A DNA stretch of 64,000 nucleotides from NCBI GenBank assembly GCA_964371055.1, contig CAYJLF010000013.1, forward strand, positions 62,001 to 126,000, written 5' to 3'. Origin of the DNA: CAYJLF01 sp964371055. GTDB lineage: Bacteria > Eisenbacteria > RBG-16-71-46 > CAIMUX01. The translations under genes and the position numbers were made by a program. Under the pieces are notes generated by a model, which was not told the origin of the DNA, searched no databases, and was given only the letters and a program-made list of their open reading frames with translations. Shown here in pieces: positions 9,222-17,522 of this stretch; position 1 is the first letter of the stretch; every line of letters begins with the position of its first letter.

Positions 9222-9468
9222 AGCGACTTCCGGGACAGGGGCCCAGCGGCGCCGACACCCCGGAATCCTTCTGGAAGTGGCCGGACCTCAAACGACTCCG
9301 CGGCCGCGCACCGCGCCGATCCCGGCGGCCGCGACGACGAAGAACGAACGACTCCCTCTAAGTCTACCCCGTTTCACCCGTCGCGCGGCGACCGAATGCA
9401 CGGTGCGCGAAAGATCGAGGACGCCGGGAGGGGGGCACAGCGGTCTCCGCGTCGCCAACGACCGTTGC

Positions 9469-10524
9469 TCAGGCGGTCTCGCCGTAGACCTCTTCCACGA
9501 AGTCGACTTCGCGCGGCGAGCCGATGATCATCGGCACGCGCTGGTGCAGGTCGCTCGGTTCGACCTCGAGCACCCGCAGGCCGGGGGCGATGATGCTGCG
9601 TCCTCCCGCCGCCTCGACGATCAGAGACATCGGCGCCGCCTCGGAGAGAAGGCGCAGCTTGCCGGCCGGGTTCTTGCGGTCCGGGGGGTAGAGAAAGATC
9701 CCGCCGTAGAGGAGGTTGCGATGGATGTCGGCCACGAGCGATCCGACGTAGCGCGAGGAGTAGGGGCGTCCGGCGGCGTTGTCTTTTCCCTTCAAACGCT
9801 CCACGAGCCGGCGGTCGCGCTCGCTCCAATGGCCGCTGTTCCCCTCGTTCACGCTGTAGATCACCCCCTTCTCGGGGATCCGGATGAAGGGATGCGACAG
9901 GAGAAACTCCCCGACCGTCGGATCGAGCGTGAAGCCGAAGACACCGCCCCGTCCCATCGTGTAGACGAGGATCGTCGAGGATCCGTAGATCACGTACCCC
10001 GCCGCGATCTGCTTCGAGCCGGCCTGCAGGACATCCTCGCGTCCGCCCGGCCCGTCCGGCGTGACGCGGCGGTGGATCGAGAAAATGGTGCCGATCGAGA
10101 CGTTGGCGTCGATGTTGGAGGAGCCGTCGAGCGGGTCGAAGGTCAGGGCGTATTTGCCGCAGGGGAAGCCGCGTGGGATCGGGATCGTGTCGGCGTTCTC
10201 TTCCGACGACATGACGCAGAGCTGCCCGATGTGCGAGACGTTCCGGATGATCGTCTGGTTGGCGAAGTCATCGAGGAACTGGACCTCCTCTCCTTGCACA
10301 TTGACCTTCCCGGTCAAGCCGAGCGCGTCGACCAGGCCGGCCTTGCGGACCTCGCGGGTGATGATCTTGGCTGCGACCATGATCTGCTGGAACAGGGCGG
10401 TCAGCCCGCCGGTCGCTTCCGGGAACTCCCGTTGCCGGGCCGCGATGTGCTGCGTGAACGTGATGCCGACCTGCTGCGCTCCGCGCAACGCGTCGAGATC
10501 CGGGGGGTTCGGAGTCTGGTCCAT
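9469..10524 (-). CDS. fbp: Fructose-1,6-bisphosphatase, class I
   Basis: Hydrolyses fructose 1,6-bisphosphate to fructose 6-phosphate in gluconeogenesis (cytosol). 351 aa, normal length. The metal and substrate site DPLDGSSNIDANVSIGT lies near residues 128-146, and the class I signature GKLRLLSEAAPMSLIVE lies near 287-303, preceded by GGIFLYPPDRKNP. Start ATG 10524 has AGGAGG 7 bases upstream; the long in-frame extension upstream is not conserved-looking. A TATACT hexamer on this strand at 10571-10566 is a plausible -10. The 247 bases between it and the downstream peptidase hold no gene I can see. Confidence 0.96.
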   Translation of the reverse strand: MDQTPNPPDLDALRGAQQVGITFTQHIAARQREFPEATGGLTALFQQIMVAAKIITREVRKAGLVDALGLTGKVNVQGEEVQFLDDFANQTIIRNVSHIGQLCVMSSEENADTIPIPRGFPCGKYALTFDPLDGSSNIDANVSIGTIFSIHRRVTPDGPGGREDVLQAGSKQIAAGYVIYGSSTILVYTMGRGGVFGFTLDPTVGEFLLSHPFIRIPEKGVIYSVNEGNSGHWSERDRRLVERLKGKDNAAGRPYSSRYVGSLVADIHRNLLYGGIFLYPPDRKNPAGKLRLLSEAAPMSLIVEAAGGRSIIAPGLRVLEVEPSDLHQRVPMIIGSPREVDFVEEVYGETA

Positions 10525-10991
10525 TCTGGGGCCTCCTCTCGCGCCCGCAAGGCGCCGGAGGGGGGAGTATACAGGAGGACGCGTCTCCGGGGGAGGTTCA
10601 CCCCGGGGGGAGGCGGGGTGCGGGGAGCTTCCTGGGCGAGGTCCCCGTGGGGGGGCGAGCGGGACCGCCCTCGCCTGGCACCGCCCCCCCTTGCCCATCC
10701 ACCGGCAAAGGGGAAGCCAGGACCGGGGGCCGCATGTGGGGATGGGTTTTCCCCCTTTTCGCCGGAGCGGGTCCGGTGTACCATCCCGCCCTGGCAATCG
10801 CCGTCCGGTGGAACCCGAGGCCCGCCGGCGGTCTTTTGCGTCATCCGTATGCATGCTGACCGGCGCACGGGACCAAGATCCGATGCCTGGTGCCCGGAGT
10901 GGACCCGGGGAGGGCCTGGTGGCATGAATCGAACGGCGCCGGGCGGCCGGCGGCGCAGGGAGCGCGCCGCGATCCACGGGAGGATGGTACC
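10525..10991. other. 467-base divergent intergenic region between fbp and divIVA
   Basis: No credible gene. G-rich runs lie near 10590-10660. Two possible -10 elements: TATACT on the minus strand (10566-10571) for fbp, and TACCAT at 10779-10784 on the plus strand with a poor TTTTCG 17 bases before it, which would give divIVA a leader of about 200 bases. No riboswitch recognised. Confidence 0.4.
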
Positions 10992-12083
10992 GTGAGGATT
11001 TCTCCACTCGACATCCGCAAGCAGACCTTCAAGGGCAAGATGCGTGGATCCGACCCCGAGGAGGTGCGCGTCTTCCTCGACGTCGTGGCGACGGAGTTCG
11101 AACAGGTGCTGCAGGAGAACGCCATGATGGCGGAGAGACTGCGCGCCCAGGAAGTCCGGTTGACCGAGTTCCGCGCGCTCGAGGAGGCGATGCGGAACTC
11201 GCTCGTGACCGCCGATCGGATCGCCAGCGAGTCGCGCGAGTCGTCCGAACGCGAGGCGCGCCGCCTGGTGCAGGATGCGCACCTCCGTGCCGAGCGGATT
11301 CTCGAAGATGCGCGGGAGCGTCTGCAGTCTCTGATCGGCGAGATCGAGGTGCTGAGAGGGAAGAAGGAGGTCTTCGCCCGCCGGTTCTGGACTCTGCTCG
11401 AGAGCCAGGTCGGCGTCGTGCAGGAGCACCTCCAGGATAACGGGGATGTGCGTTCGTTGCGGGAACGGATCGATCGGCTCCAGGCCGAGATCGGAGCCGC
11501 CGCGGCCGAGCATCAGGCGGCCGATCGGAGCGTGGAGCGTGCCTCGGCCGTTCCGCCCGGCTTCGATCCTCGGGCGGGGGGGCCGCGCGCGATCGATCCC
11601 CGTACGCTCGATCCCAGGCTGGCCTCGCGGGACGAGACGATGCGGACGCCGGAGTCGTGGGCCGAACCGGTTCCGATGGAGACGAGTCCCTCGCCGCGCC
11701 CGGCCACGCCCGATCCGTTGCCCGTCGCCCGCACGTCGTCTCCCTCGCCCTGGTCCCGCGACCTCTCGCCGTCCCGCGCGGCCGAGGACGACTGGGGCCA
11801 CGCGGCGGCGCCGGCTCCCGAGTCCGGGCCCGCCCGCGACCCGGGCCGAGGGCATGGGTTGGGGCTCGGACTGAAGAACCTGCTCCACCGCGGCCGGCAG
11901 GAACAGCTCCCCCTGGAAGGGACAGGATCCGAGGGTGACCTGGCGGGGGGCGAGGCTTGGGGAGAAGCGCCTTCACCCACGCCGGAGCGGCGCGAGGGTT
12001 TCTTCGAGTTCAAGGCGGGAGAGGGGACGCGCGACAACGCCCTGGCGCGCTTCCGCGGCGGACCGCCGCCGGACCGTTCCTGA
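10992..12083 (+). CDS. divIVA: DivIVA-domain cell-pole/cell-wall organiser with long disordered tail
   Basis: Coiled-coil scaffold that in other bacteria binds curved membrane and recruits wall-growth or division factors. 363 aa; GTG 10992 with GGAGG about 10 bases upstream. Residues 1-60 match the DivIVA N-terminal domain (ISPLDIRKQTFKGKMRGSDP, EEVRVFLDVVATEFEQVLQE). A coiled coil runs to about residue 170 (EREARRLVQDAHLRAERILE). The rest is Pro/Ser/Arg-rich low complexity, longer than in typical DivIVA. It is first in a run of colinear genes that includes lspA and mltG, consistent with envelope growth. Confidence 0.88.
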   Translation: MRISPLDIRKQTFKGKMRGSDPEEVRVFLDVVATEFEQVLQENAMMAERLRAQEVRLTEFRALEEAMRNSLVTADRIASESRESSEREARRLVQDAHLRAERILEDARERLQSLIGEIEVLRGKKEVFARRFWTLLESQVGVVQEHLQDNGDVRSLRERIDRLQAEIGAAAAEHQAADRSVERASAVPPGFDPRAGGPRAIDPRTLDPRLASRDETMRTPESWAEPVPMETSPSPRPATPDPLPVARTSSPSPWSRDLSPSRAAEDDWGHAAAPAPESGPARDPGRGHGLGLGLKNLLHRGRQEQLPLEGTGSEGDLAGGEAWGEAPSPTPERREGFFEFKAGEGTRDNALARFRGGPPPDRS

Positions 12084-12150
12084 AGCGGAACCCTGGGTCG
12101 GACACGTCCGCGAGGTCGTCGCGCCCTGCGGAGGGGAGGAAGAGGTCGAG

Positions 12151-13014
12151 GTGAGAGAAGCGGACGATCTGCGGGGACGGATCGAGGAGGCGGCCCTTCG
12201 CCTGCGCGGCGTGCGCCGTCACAGTCCGGCGGTCGGGATCATCCTGGGAACGGGCCTTGGATCCCTCGCGGAGCGGATCGAGATCGAGGCCCGCGTGCCC
12301 TACGATCAGATCCCGCACTTCCCGGTCTCGACGGTCGAGGGACACGCCGGCGAACTCCTCTTCGGCCGCATCGGCGAGGTCGAATGCGCGATCATGAGCG
12401 GCCGCGTCCATCTCTACGAAGGGTACTCGATGCGGGATGTGACCTTCCCGGTCCGCGTCCTGCGCGCGCTCGGCGCGACCCATCTGATGGTCAGCAACGC
12501 GGTCGGCGGGCTGAACCCGTTCTTCACCCTCGGGGATCTGTTCCTGACCGTCGATCACATCAACCTGATGGGTGACAATCCGCTGATCGGCCCGAACGAC
12601 GAGGCGCTGGGGGTGCGCTTCCCGGACATGTCGGAGCCGTACGACCGCGAGCTCTGCGCGCTGGCGGCGCGGGTCGCCCTCCAGGAGAGGATCGTGCTCC
12701 GCCAGGGGGTCTTCGTCGCGGTCGCGGGACCGAACCTGGAGACCCGGGCCGAGTACCGGATGTTGCGTCTGCTGGGCGCCGACGTGGTCGGAATGTCGCT
12801 CATCCCCGAGGCGATCGTCGCGGCGCACGCGCGCATGAAGGTGCTCGCCATCTCGGTCATCACGGACATGTGCCTCCCCGATGCGCTCGAATCGGTCGAC
12901 CTCGACCGGATCCTCTGCGTCGCGGCGGAGGCGGAGCCGCGCTTCACGCGCCTCGTCGTGCGGATCCTCGAGTCACTGGGAGGTGCCGGAGTGAAGGAGG
13001 GCGACCGGCCCTGA
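12151..13014 (+). CDS. Purine nucleoside phosphorylase (PNP/MTAP family)
   Basis: Phosphorolysis of purine nucleosides to free base and ribose 1-phosphate. 287 aa. Motifs in order: VGIILGTGLGSLAERI (phosphate site), VEGHAGEL, GRVHLYEGYSM, VSNAVGGLNP, VAGPNLETRAEYRML and GADVVGMSLIPEAIVA (the family signature end). GTG 12151 is preferred because conserved sequence begins soon after it and GGAGGA lies upstream; longer in-frame starts overlap divIVA in another frame. Family could be PNP I or methylthioadenosine phosphorylase; the base-site residues suggest PNP but I cannot settle specificity. Confidence 0.9.
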   Translation: MREADDLRGRIEEAALRLRGVRRHSPAVGIILGTGLGSLAERIEIEARVPYDQIPHFPVSTVEGHAGELLFGRIGEVECAIMSGRVHLYEGYSMRDVTFPVRVLRALGATHLMVSNAVGGLNPFFTLGDLFLTVDHINLMGDNPLIGPNDEALGVRFPDMSEPYDRELCALAARVALQERIVLRQGVFVAVAGPNLETRAEYRMLRLLGADVVGMSLIPEAIVAAHARMKVLAISVITDMCLPDALESVDLDRILCVAAEAEPRFTRLVVRILESLGGAGVKEGDRP

Positions 13015-13035
13015 GGACGGTCGCGTGAGGCGGGT

Positions 13036-13407
13036 GTGAATCGGAAGGAACTCAAGCGCTATCGCGAGCGTCTGCTCGAGGAGTTGGAGACTCTCGTCGA
13101 TTCCCGCCGCCGACTCGAGCGCGTGGCGCGGGAGGGAGTGCCGCGCGACTCGGGCGACTCGTCGACCTACTCCGGGCATGGCGACGACCTGGGAAGCGAG
13201 GCGGCCGAGCGGGAGAAAGACCTGCTCCTGGCGGCGCGCGGGAGCCAGACCGCCCGCGAGATCGGAGAGGCCCTGCGGCGGATCGATGCCGGGACCTATG
13301 GAGCATGCGAGGACTGCGGGAAGCCGGTGGCGGCGAAGCGGCTCGAGCTCATCCCCTACGCGCGACGCTGCGCCAAGTGCCAGCTGGCGGCGGAGCGCAA
13401 CGTTTGA
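13036..13407 (+). CDS. DksA/TraR-type zinc-finger protein
   Basis: 123 aa; GTG 13036, 21 bases after the previous stop. An N-terminal coiled coil (RKELKRYRERLLEELETL) is followed by the zinc finger CEDCGKPVAAKRLELIPYAR and CAKC near residues 91-113. Members bind the secondary channel of RNA polymerase. The acidic DxxDxA tip of true DksA is not evident; GDDLGSEAAEREKD occupies that place, so it is better called DksA/TraR-like than DksA. Its TGA overlaps the TTG of lspA (TTGA), indicating coupling. Confidence 0.87.
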   Translation: MNRKELKRYRERLLEELETLVDSRRRLERVAREGVPRDSGDSSTYSGHGDDLGSEAAEREKDLLLAARGSQTAREIGEALRRIDAGTYGACEDCGKPVAAKRLELIPYARRCAKCQLAAERNV

Positions 13408-13988
13408 GCCGCGAGCGTCACCTGCGCCCCTTCTTTCTCTGGGCCTTCCTGGTCCTCGCGCTGGACCAGGCCACCAAGTTCATCGTGCATGATGCGATGT
13501 CGCTGCAGGGCCCTCCCGTGCCGCTCATCGGGGATCTCCTCCGCCTGGTCTACATCCACAATGCCGGCGCCGCGTTCGGTCTCTTCAGCGGCAGCCGGTG
13601 GTTTTTCGTCGGAATCTCGCTCCTCTCCTCGCTCGTCCTTCTGAGTCTCGCCCTGAGCGGGCGCTACCGCGACCGCGGGCTGCTCGCCGCCCTGGGCATG
13701 ATCCTCGGCGGCGCGGTCGGGAACCTGATCGATCGGCTCTGGATGGGCGTCGTGATCGACTTCATCCAGATGGGAGTCGCCGGACGCTACTGGCCGGTGT
13801 ACAACGTGGCTGACATCGGCGTCACCCTCGGAGTCGCGCTCCTGGCCCTCCGCCTGCTGCTCGAAGCGCGCGCCGGAGGTGCCGAGGTCGAGAAGGGCCC
13901 GACGTCCGCCGATGACACCCTCTCGACCGACCCGTGCCCCGACCCCGGGGGAGTCGGGACGGGCCCGCCCCCCGGGCAGCGACCATGA
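13404..13988 (+). CDS. lspA: Lipoprotein signal peptidase (signal peptidase II)
   Basis: Cleaves signal peptides of lipoproteins at the inner membrane, needed for the several lipobox proteins in this window. 194 aa with four hydrophobic helices. Conserved pieces: DQATKFIV near residue 18, IHNAGAAFGLFSG, GGAVGNLIDRLWMGVVIDFI with the first catalytic Asp, and YNVADIGVTLG with the second. The tail beyond residue 160 is polar and long. Start TTG 13404 overlaps the dksA-like stop by four bases. Confidence 0.94.
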   Translation: MSRERHLRPFFLWAFLVLALDQATKFIVHDAMSLQGPPVPLIGDLLRLVYIHNAGAAFGLFSGSRWFFVGISLLSSLVLLSLALSGRYRDRGLLAALGMILGGAVGNLIDRLWMGVVIDFIQMGVAGRYWPVYNVADIGVTLGVALLALRLLLEARAGGAEVEKGPTSADDTLSTDPCPDPGGVGTGPPPGQRP

Positions 13989-14962
13989 CCCTGTCGGGGT
14001 GGAGCCGGACCGTCGGTCCCGAGGAAGACGGCGAACGGCTCGACCGATGGCTCGCGGCACGCCTGCCCGAGCACTCCCGCACCCGCCTCCAGGCCTGGAT
14101 CCGCGAGAGCCGGGTCACGGTCGACGGCGAATCGGTCCGGCCGGGCCACCAACTCGAAAGCGGCGCTCGGGTCGTGCTCGACATCCCAGAGCCGGTGCTG
14201 TCGCGCCTCGAGCCGCAGGACATCGCCCTCGATGTCCTCTTCGAGGACGATCACCTGGCGGTCATCAACAAGCCGGCCGGACTCCAGATGCACCCGGGCG
14301 CCGGACCGCCGCGTCCGACTTTGGCTCATGCCCTGCTTGCGCGCTACCCGGGGTGGGCTCCGCCGGGATCGCCGGAGCGCCCCGGAATCCTCCACCGGCT
14401 CGATCGCGACACTTCGGGCCTGCTCGTCATCGCGCGAACGCCCGAAGCCTGGGCCGCGCTGAGCCGGGATGTCGCACGCCGGGAGATCACCCGCCGGTAC
14501 GTCGCCCTGGCCTGGGGGAGCCCCAGCCTCGACGCCGGTCTCTTCGAGGATCCCATCGGACGGGATCCCCGCGATCGCCGGCGCATGGCGGTCGCGAGGA
14601 AGGGGCGTCCCGCCCGCACGGAGTGGCGGGTGCTGCGACGGTTCGAGAGTGTCACGCTCTTCGAGTTGACGCTCGGGACCGGGCGTACGCATCAGATCCG
14701 GGTTCATCTCGCCCGCGCCGGCTGCCCCGTCTTCGCCGATGCCGTCTACGGGGGGCGGGAGGCCGCGCTCGCTCGGGTCCCGGAGGGCCGGCGCGGGTTC
14801 CTCGGGAAGCTTCTCCGGCGATTGAACCGGCAGGCTCTTCATGCGTATCATCTGGCCTTCCGGCACCCGGCGGACGGAACTCCGCTGCGCTTCGAGGCGC
14901 CCGTGCCGGCCGATATGGACGAGACACTGAGCAGACTGACCGGGGAGGAATCGCCGACATGA
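13985..14962 (+). CDS. RluD-type RNA pseudouridine synthase
   Basis: Isomerises uridine in rRNA or tRNA. 325 aa. An N-terminal S4-like domain (ERLDRWLAARLPEHSRTRLQ) is followed by VINKPAGLQMHPG, the catalytic HRLDRDTSGLLVIA (Asp near residue 140), and RTHQIRVHLARAGCPVFADA. ATG 13985 overlaps the lspA stop (ATGA); lspA-rluD neighbours are common in bacteria. Exact target (RluD, RluC or RluA class) is not decided by sequence reading. Confidence 0.93.
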   Translation: MTLSGWSRTVGPEEDGERLDRWLAARLPEHSRTRLQAWIRESRVTVDGESVRPGHQLESGARVVLDIPEPVLSRLEPQDIALDVLFEDDHLAVINKPAGLQMHPGAGPPRPTLAHALLARYPGWAPPGSPERPGILHRLDRDTSGLLVIARTPEAWAALSRDVARREITRRYVALAWGSPSLDAGLFEDPIGRDPRDRRRMAVARKGRPARTEWRVLRRFESVTLFELTLGTGRTHQIRVHLARAGCPVFADAVYGGREAALARVPEGRRGFLGKLLRRLNRQALHAYHLAFRHPADGTPLRFEAPVPADMDETLSRLTGEESPT

Positions 14963-15303
14963 AGATGAACCAGGAGATCAAGGGAGACGTCGTCATCCTT
15001 CGGCTGTCGGGGCAGCTCATGGGCGGCCCGGATGCGGACGCGGTGCGCGAGACGATCCTCGGGGCGCTGAATCAGGGCTATAAGAAGATCCTCATCGACC
15101 TCCACGACGTCTCGTGGGTCAACTCGACCGGCCTCGGGATTCTGATCTCGGCCCACATCACGGCGTCGAACACCGGCGGCCAGGTGCGCCTCATGCACGT
15201 TTCCAAGCGCATCGACTCGATCTTCATGATCACGCGCCTGAACACGGTGTTCCAGGCCTACGAGGATGAAGAGGGCGCGCTGAAGGCGTTCGCGCAGTCC
15301 TGA
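14959..15303 (+). CDS. STAS-domain anti-sigma factor antagonist
   Basis: 114 aa single STAS domain. The phosphorylatable serine is Ser56 in WVNSTGLGILIS, the usual SpoIIAA/RsbV switch site. It overlaps the rluD-like stop (ATGA) and is followed 30 bases later by the matching ATPase, so the two form a partner-switching pair. In such pairs the unphosphorylated antagonist sequesters the kinase. No PP2C phosphatase or sigma factor of this module lies in the window. Confidence 0.92.
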   Translation: MKMNQEIKGDVVILRLSGQLMGGPDADAVRETILGALNQGYKKILIDLHDVSWVNSTGLGILISAHITASNTGGQVRLMHVSKRIDSIFMITRLNTVFQAYEDEEGALKAFAQS

Positions 15304-15333
15304 GCGACGCGCGTGGTGCAGGGGAGAACGAGC

Positions 15334-15819
15334 ATGCCCGGTCCCGCCGACGATCCGTTCCGGGAGGGCGAAGATCCCGGCCATTCGATCTGGCTGACCA
15401 TCCCCAGCCGGATCGAGATGCTGGAGGTGGTCGATGGCCTGGTCCAGGCCATCCTCTCGCAGCTCGATCTCGAGGAAGAGGTTGCGATCGCCATCGCCAC
15501 CTCCGTGATCGAAGCCGGCACGAACGCCATCCAGCATGGCAACCGCCACGAGTCGGAACGGCCGGTCCGGTTCCGGATCCGCGTCGACGAGCACTTCGAA
15601 ACCTGGGTGCGCGACACCGGTCCCGGCTTCGACCTGGCTCTCGTGCTGCAGAACGATCCCACCCGCACGGAGGATCTGCTCAAGTTCCGGGGCCGCGGGA
15701 TCTTCATCATGCGGAAAATGATGGACGAGGTCGTCTACACCATGGACCCGGCCGCCGGGACCACCGTTTACCTCACCAAGCGGATCCGAGCCGCCGGCGG
15801 AGGCGGATCGCTCCCGTGA
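15334..15819 (+). CDS. Serine/threonine kinase-type anti-sigma factor (RsbW-like HATPase)
   Basis: 161 aa. GHKL fold: N-box VIEAGTNAIQHGNRHES, G1 box VRDTGPGFDL, G2 box FRGRGIFIMRKMMDEV, then GTTVYLTK. It probably phosphorylates the STAS protein encoded just upstream and may bind a sigma factor or another target. Start ATG 15334 has GGGGAG 7 bases upstream; an upstream GTG at 15313 is less likely. Confidence 0.9.
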   Translation: MPGPADDPFREGEDPGHSIWLTIPSRIEMLEVVDGLVQAILSQLDLEEEVAIAIATSVIEAGTNAIQHGNRHESERPVRFRIRVDEHFETWVRDTGPGFDLALVLQNDPTRTEDLLKFRGRGIFIMRKMMDEVVYTMDPAAGTTVYLTKRIRAAGGGGSLP

Positions 15820-15841
15820 CCGGCGTGACCGACTCCGCGTC

Positions 15842-16360
15842 GTGACGCCCCCTCCGGGCAGATCTCCCCAGGGATCCCCACCGCCGGAGAGCGGGGGCGA
15901 GTCGCACTCCGAAGGGGTCATCCTCGCCATCGACCTGGGGCTTCGCCGCACCGGCCTCGCCCGCAGCGATCCCGGACGCCAGGTCGCATTCGGGCTGCCG
16001 ACTTTCGAAGTCCGGCCCGGAACATCCCTCAAGTCTCGTCTCCGGGAACTGCACCGGGAAACCCCGTTGGGCGGCGTCGTCATCGGGCTTCCGTTGCACA
16101 TGGACGGCCGGCCGGGTGACCTGGCCCCGCGCGCCGAACGCCTCGCCGCCTGGGTGCGCGAGGTCCTCTGCGTGCCCGCCTCCCTTCGGGACGAACGCCT
16201 GACGACCTTCGAGGCCGGAGAGATGCTGCGCGACGCGGGTGAGCGCGTCCGGCGCGATCGCGGGGTGAGAGACCGGCTGGCCGCACAGATCCTCCTGCGT
16301 GAGTTCCTCGCGGCGGGGTGCCCTTTCGCGCCGGGGGATTGGCCCGAGGCCGCGTCGTGA
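15842..16360 (+). CDS. ruvX: RuvX/YqgF-family nuclease (pre-16S rRNA processing)
   Basis: 172 aa. RNase H-like fold beginning VILAIDLGLRRTGLARSD with the first catalytic Asp, then VIGLPLHMDG, ERLAAWVRE, LRDERLTTFEAGEML and a final RDRLAAQILLREFL with another acidic residue. Family members mature 16S rRNA 5' ends and were first proposed as Holliday junction resolvases. GTG 15842; the N-terminal 25 residues are a Pro/Gly-rich extension. Its stop overlaps the mltG start (GTGA); ruvX-mltG adjacency is widespread. Confidence 0.9.
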   Translation: MTPPPGRSPQGSPPPESGGESHSEGVILAIDLGLRRTGLARSDPGRQVAFGLPTFEVRPGTSLKSRLRELHRETPLGGVVIGLPLHMDGRPGDLAPRAERLAAWVREVLCVPASLRDERLTTFEAGEMLRDAGERVRRDRGVRDRLAAQILLREFLAAGCPFAPGDWPEAAS

Positions 16361-17448
16361 TCTCCCACGGTTCCCGCTCCGGCGCGACCCCGGCATCGCC
16401 GCCTCCGACCCCGCCCGCGCGGCGGCTTGCGTCCCGTCTCTCCCGACTCGCCCTCTTCTGCCTCGGACTGGCGCTCGTGGCGGCCGCGGCCGCCTGGTTC
16501 TTCCTCCAGGCGCGTCTCGACGCCCCGGTCACCCCCCCGCGCCCGGGCCGGGAGGTGGGGGAGTTCCTGCGGATTCGCCGGGGCGAAGGATTCGGGTCGG
16601 TGACGGAGACGTTGATCCAGCAGGGGTGGATCGAGGCCGCCTGGCCGCTGCGGCTCGAGGCCCGGCGCCGAGGATGGGACCGCCAGGTCAAGCCCGGGTG
16701 GTATCGGTGGCGGGCGGGGGAGAGCATCCGCGCGTTGCTCGCGAGACTCGCCCGGGGCGAAATCGAGGAGGCGCGCGTCACGATCCCCGAAGGGTGGCGC
16801 CTCGGTCGCATCCTCGAGGTGCTCGCCGACTCGGCCTGGGTCCCGCGGGATACGCTCGCCGCTCTGGCCCGCGATCCTGGGTGGCGGTTGCAGCAATCGC
16901 TCCCCGGGCCGGGGCTGGAAGGATTCCTCTTTCCCGACACTTATCGCATCCCCCGTGGGGTGGAGCCGGGAGACCTTCTGGGGCAACTGCTCCGGCCGGG
17001 CCTGGACTACTGGCTCGATTCGCTCGCGGTCGAGGCCGGGCGGCAGGGCCTGAGCCGCCTCGAGGTCTGGACGCTCGCGTCGATCGTCGAGGCGGAGGCC
17101 GGCGTGGCCGGGGAGCGGCCGCTGATCGCCGCCGTCTTTCGCAACCGGCTCCGCCTCGGCATGCGCCTCGAGTCGGATCCGACCGTTCTCTTTGCCCTCG
17201 ACCGCCCTCCGGGCCGGGTGCTCTACGCCGATCTGGAGGTCGACTCGCCGTATAACACCTATCGGCGTGTCGGGTTACCACCGGGGCCGATCTGCAGCCC
17301 GGGCCGCGCCAGCCTTCGGGCGGCCCTCTTCCCCGACCGCACGTGCGACGCCCTCTTCTTCGTGGCCCGGGGGGACGGGACTCATGTATTCTCGCGCACG
17401 CTGGCCGAACACAATCGCGCCCGGCGGGTACTGAGGGGACGTTCCTGA
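16357..17448 (+). CDS. mltG: Endolytic murein transglycosylase MltG
   Basis: Cuts nascent glycan strands, ending peptidoglycan polymerisation, at the inner membrane facing the periplasm. 363 aa; single membrane helix at about residues 30-50 (LFCLGLALVAAAAAWFFL). YceG domain: GLEGFLFPDTYRIPRGV, LASIVEAEAGVAGERPLIAA with the catalytic Glu near 246, VFRNRLRLGMRLESDPTV, DSPYNTYRRVGLPPGPICSP. GTG 16357 overlaps the ruvX stop. Confidence 0.94.
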   Translation: MISHGSRSGATPASPPPTPPARRLASRLSRLALFCLGLALVAAAAAWFFLQARLDAPVTPPRPGREVGEFLRIRRGEGFGSVTETLIQQGWIEAAWPLRLEARRRGWDRQVKPGWYRWRAGESIRALLARLARGEIEEARVTIPEGWRLGRILEVLADSAWVPRDTLAALARDPGWRLQQSLPGPGLEGFLFPDTYRIPRGVEPGDLLGQLLRPGLDYWLDSLAVEAGRQGLSRLEVWTLASIVEAEAGVAGERPLIAAVFRNRLRLGMRLESDPTVLFALDRPPGRVLYADLEVDSPYNTYRRVGLPPGPICSPGRASLRAALFPDRTCDALFFVARGDGTHVFSRTLAEHNRARRVLRGRS

Positions 17449-17522
17449 AAGAGGCCTGGACCGATGGGGCCGACTGGAGTCCTCCATCACCGCGCCCGAC
17501 GGGCGCAGGGAGACCGCTTGAC

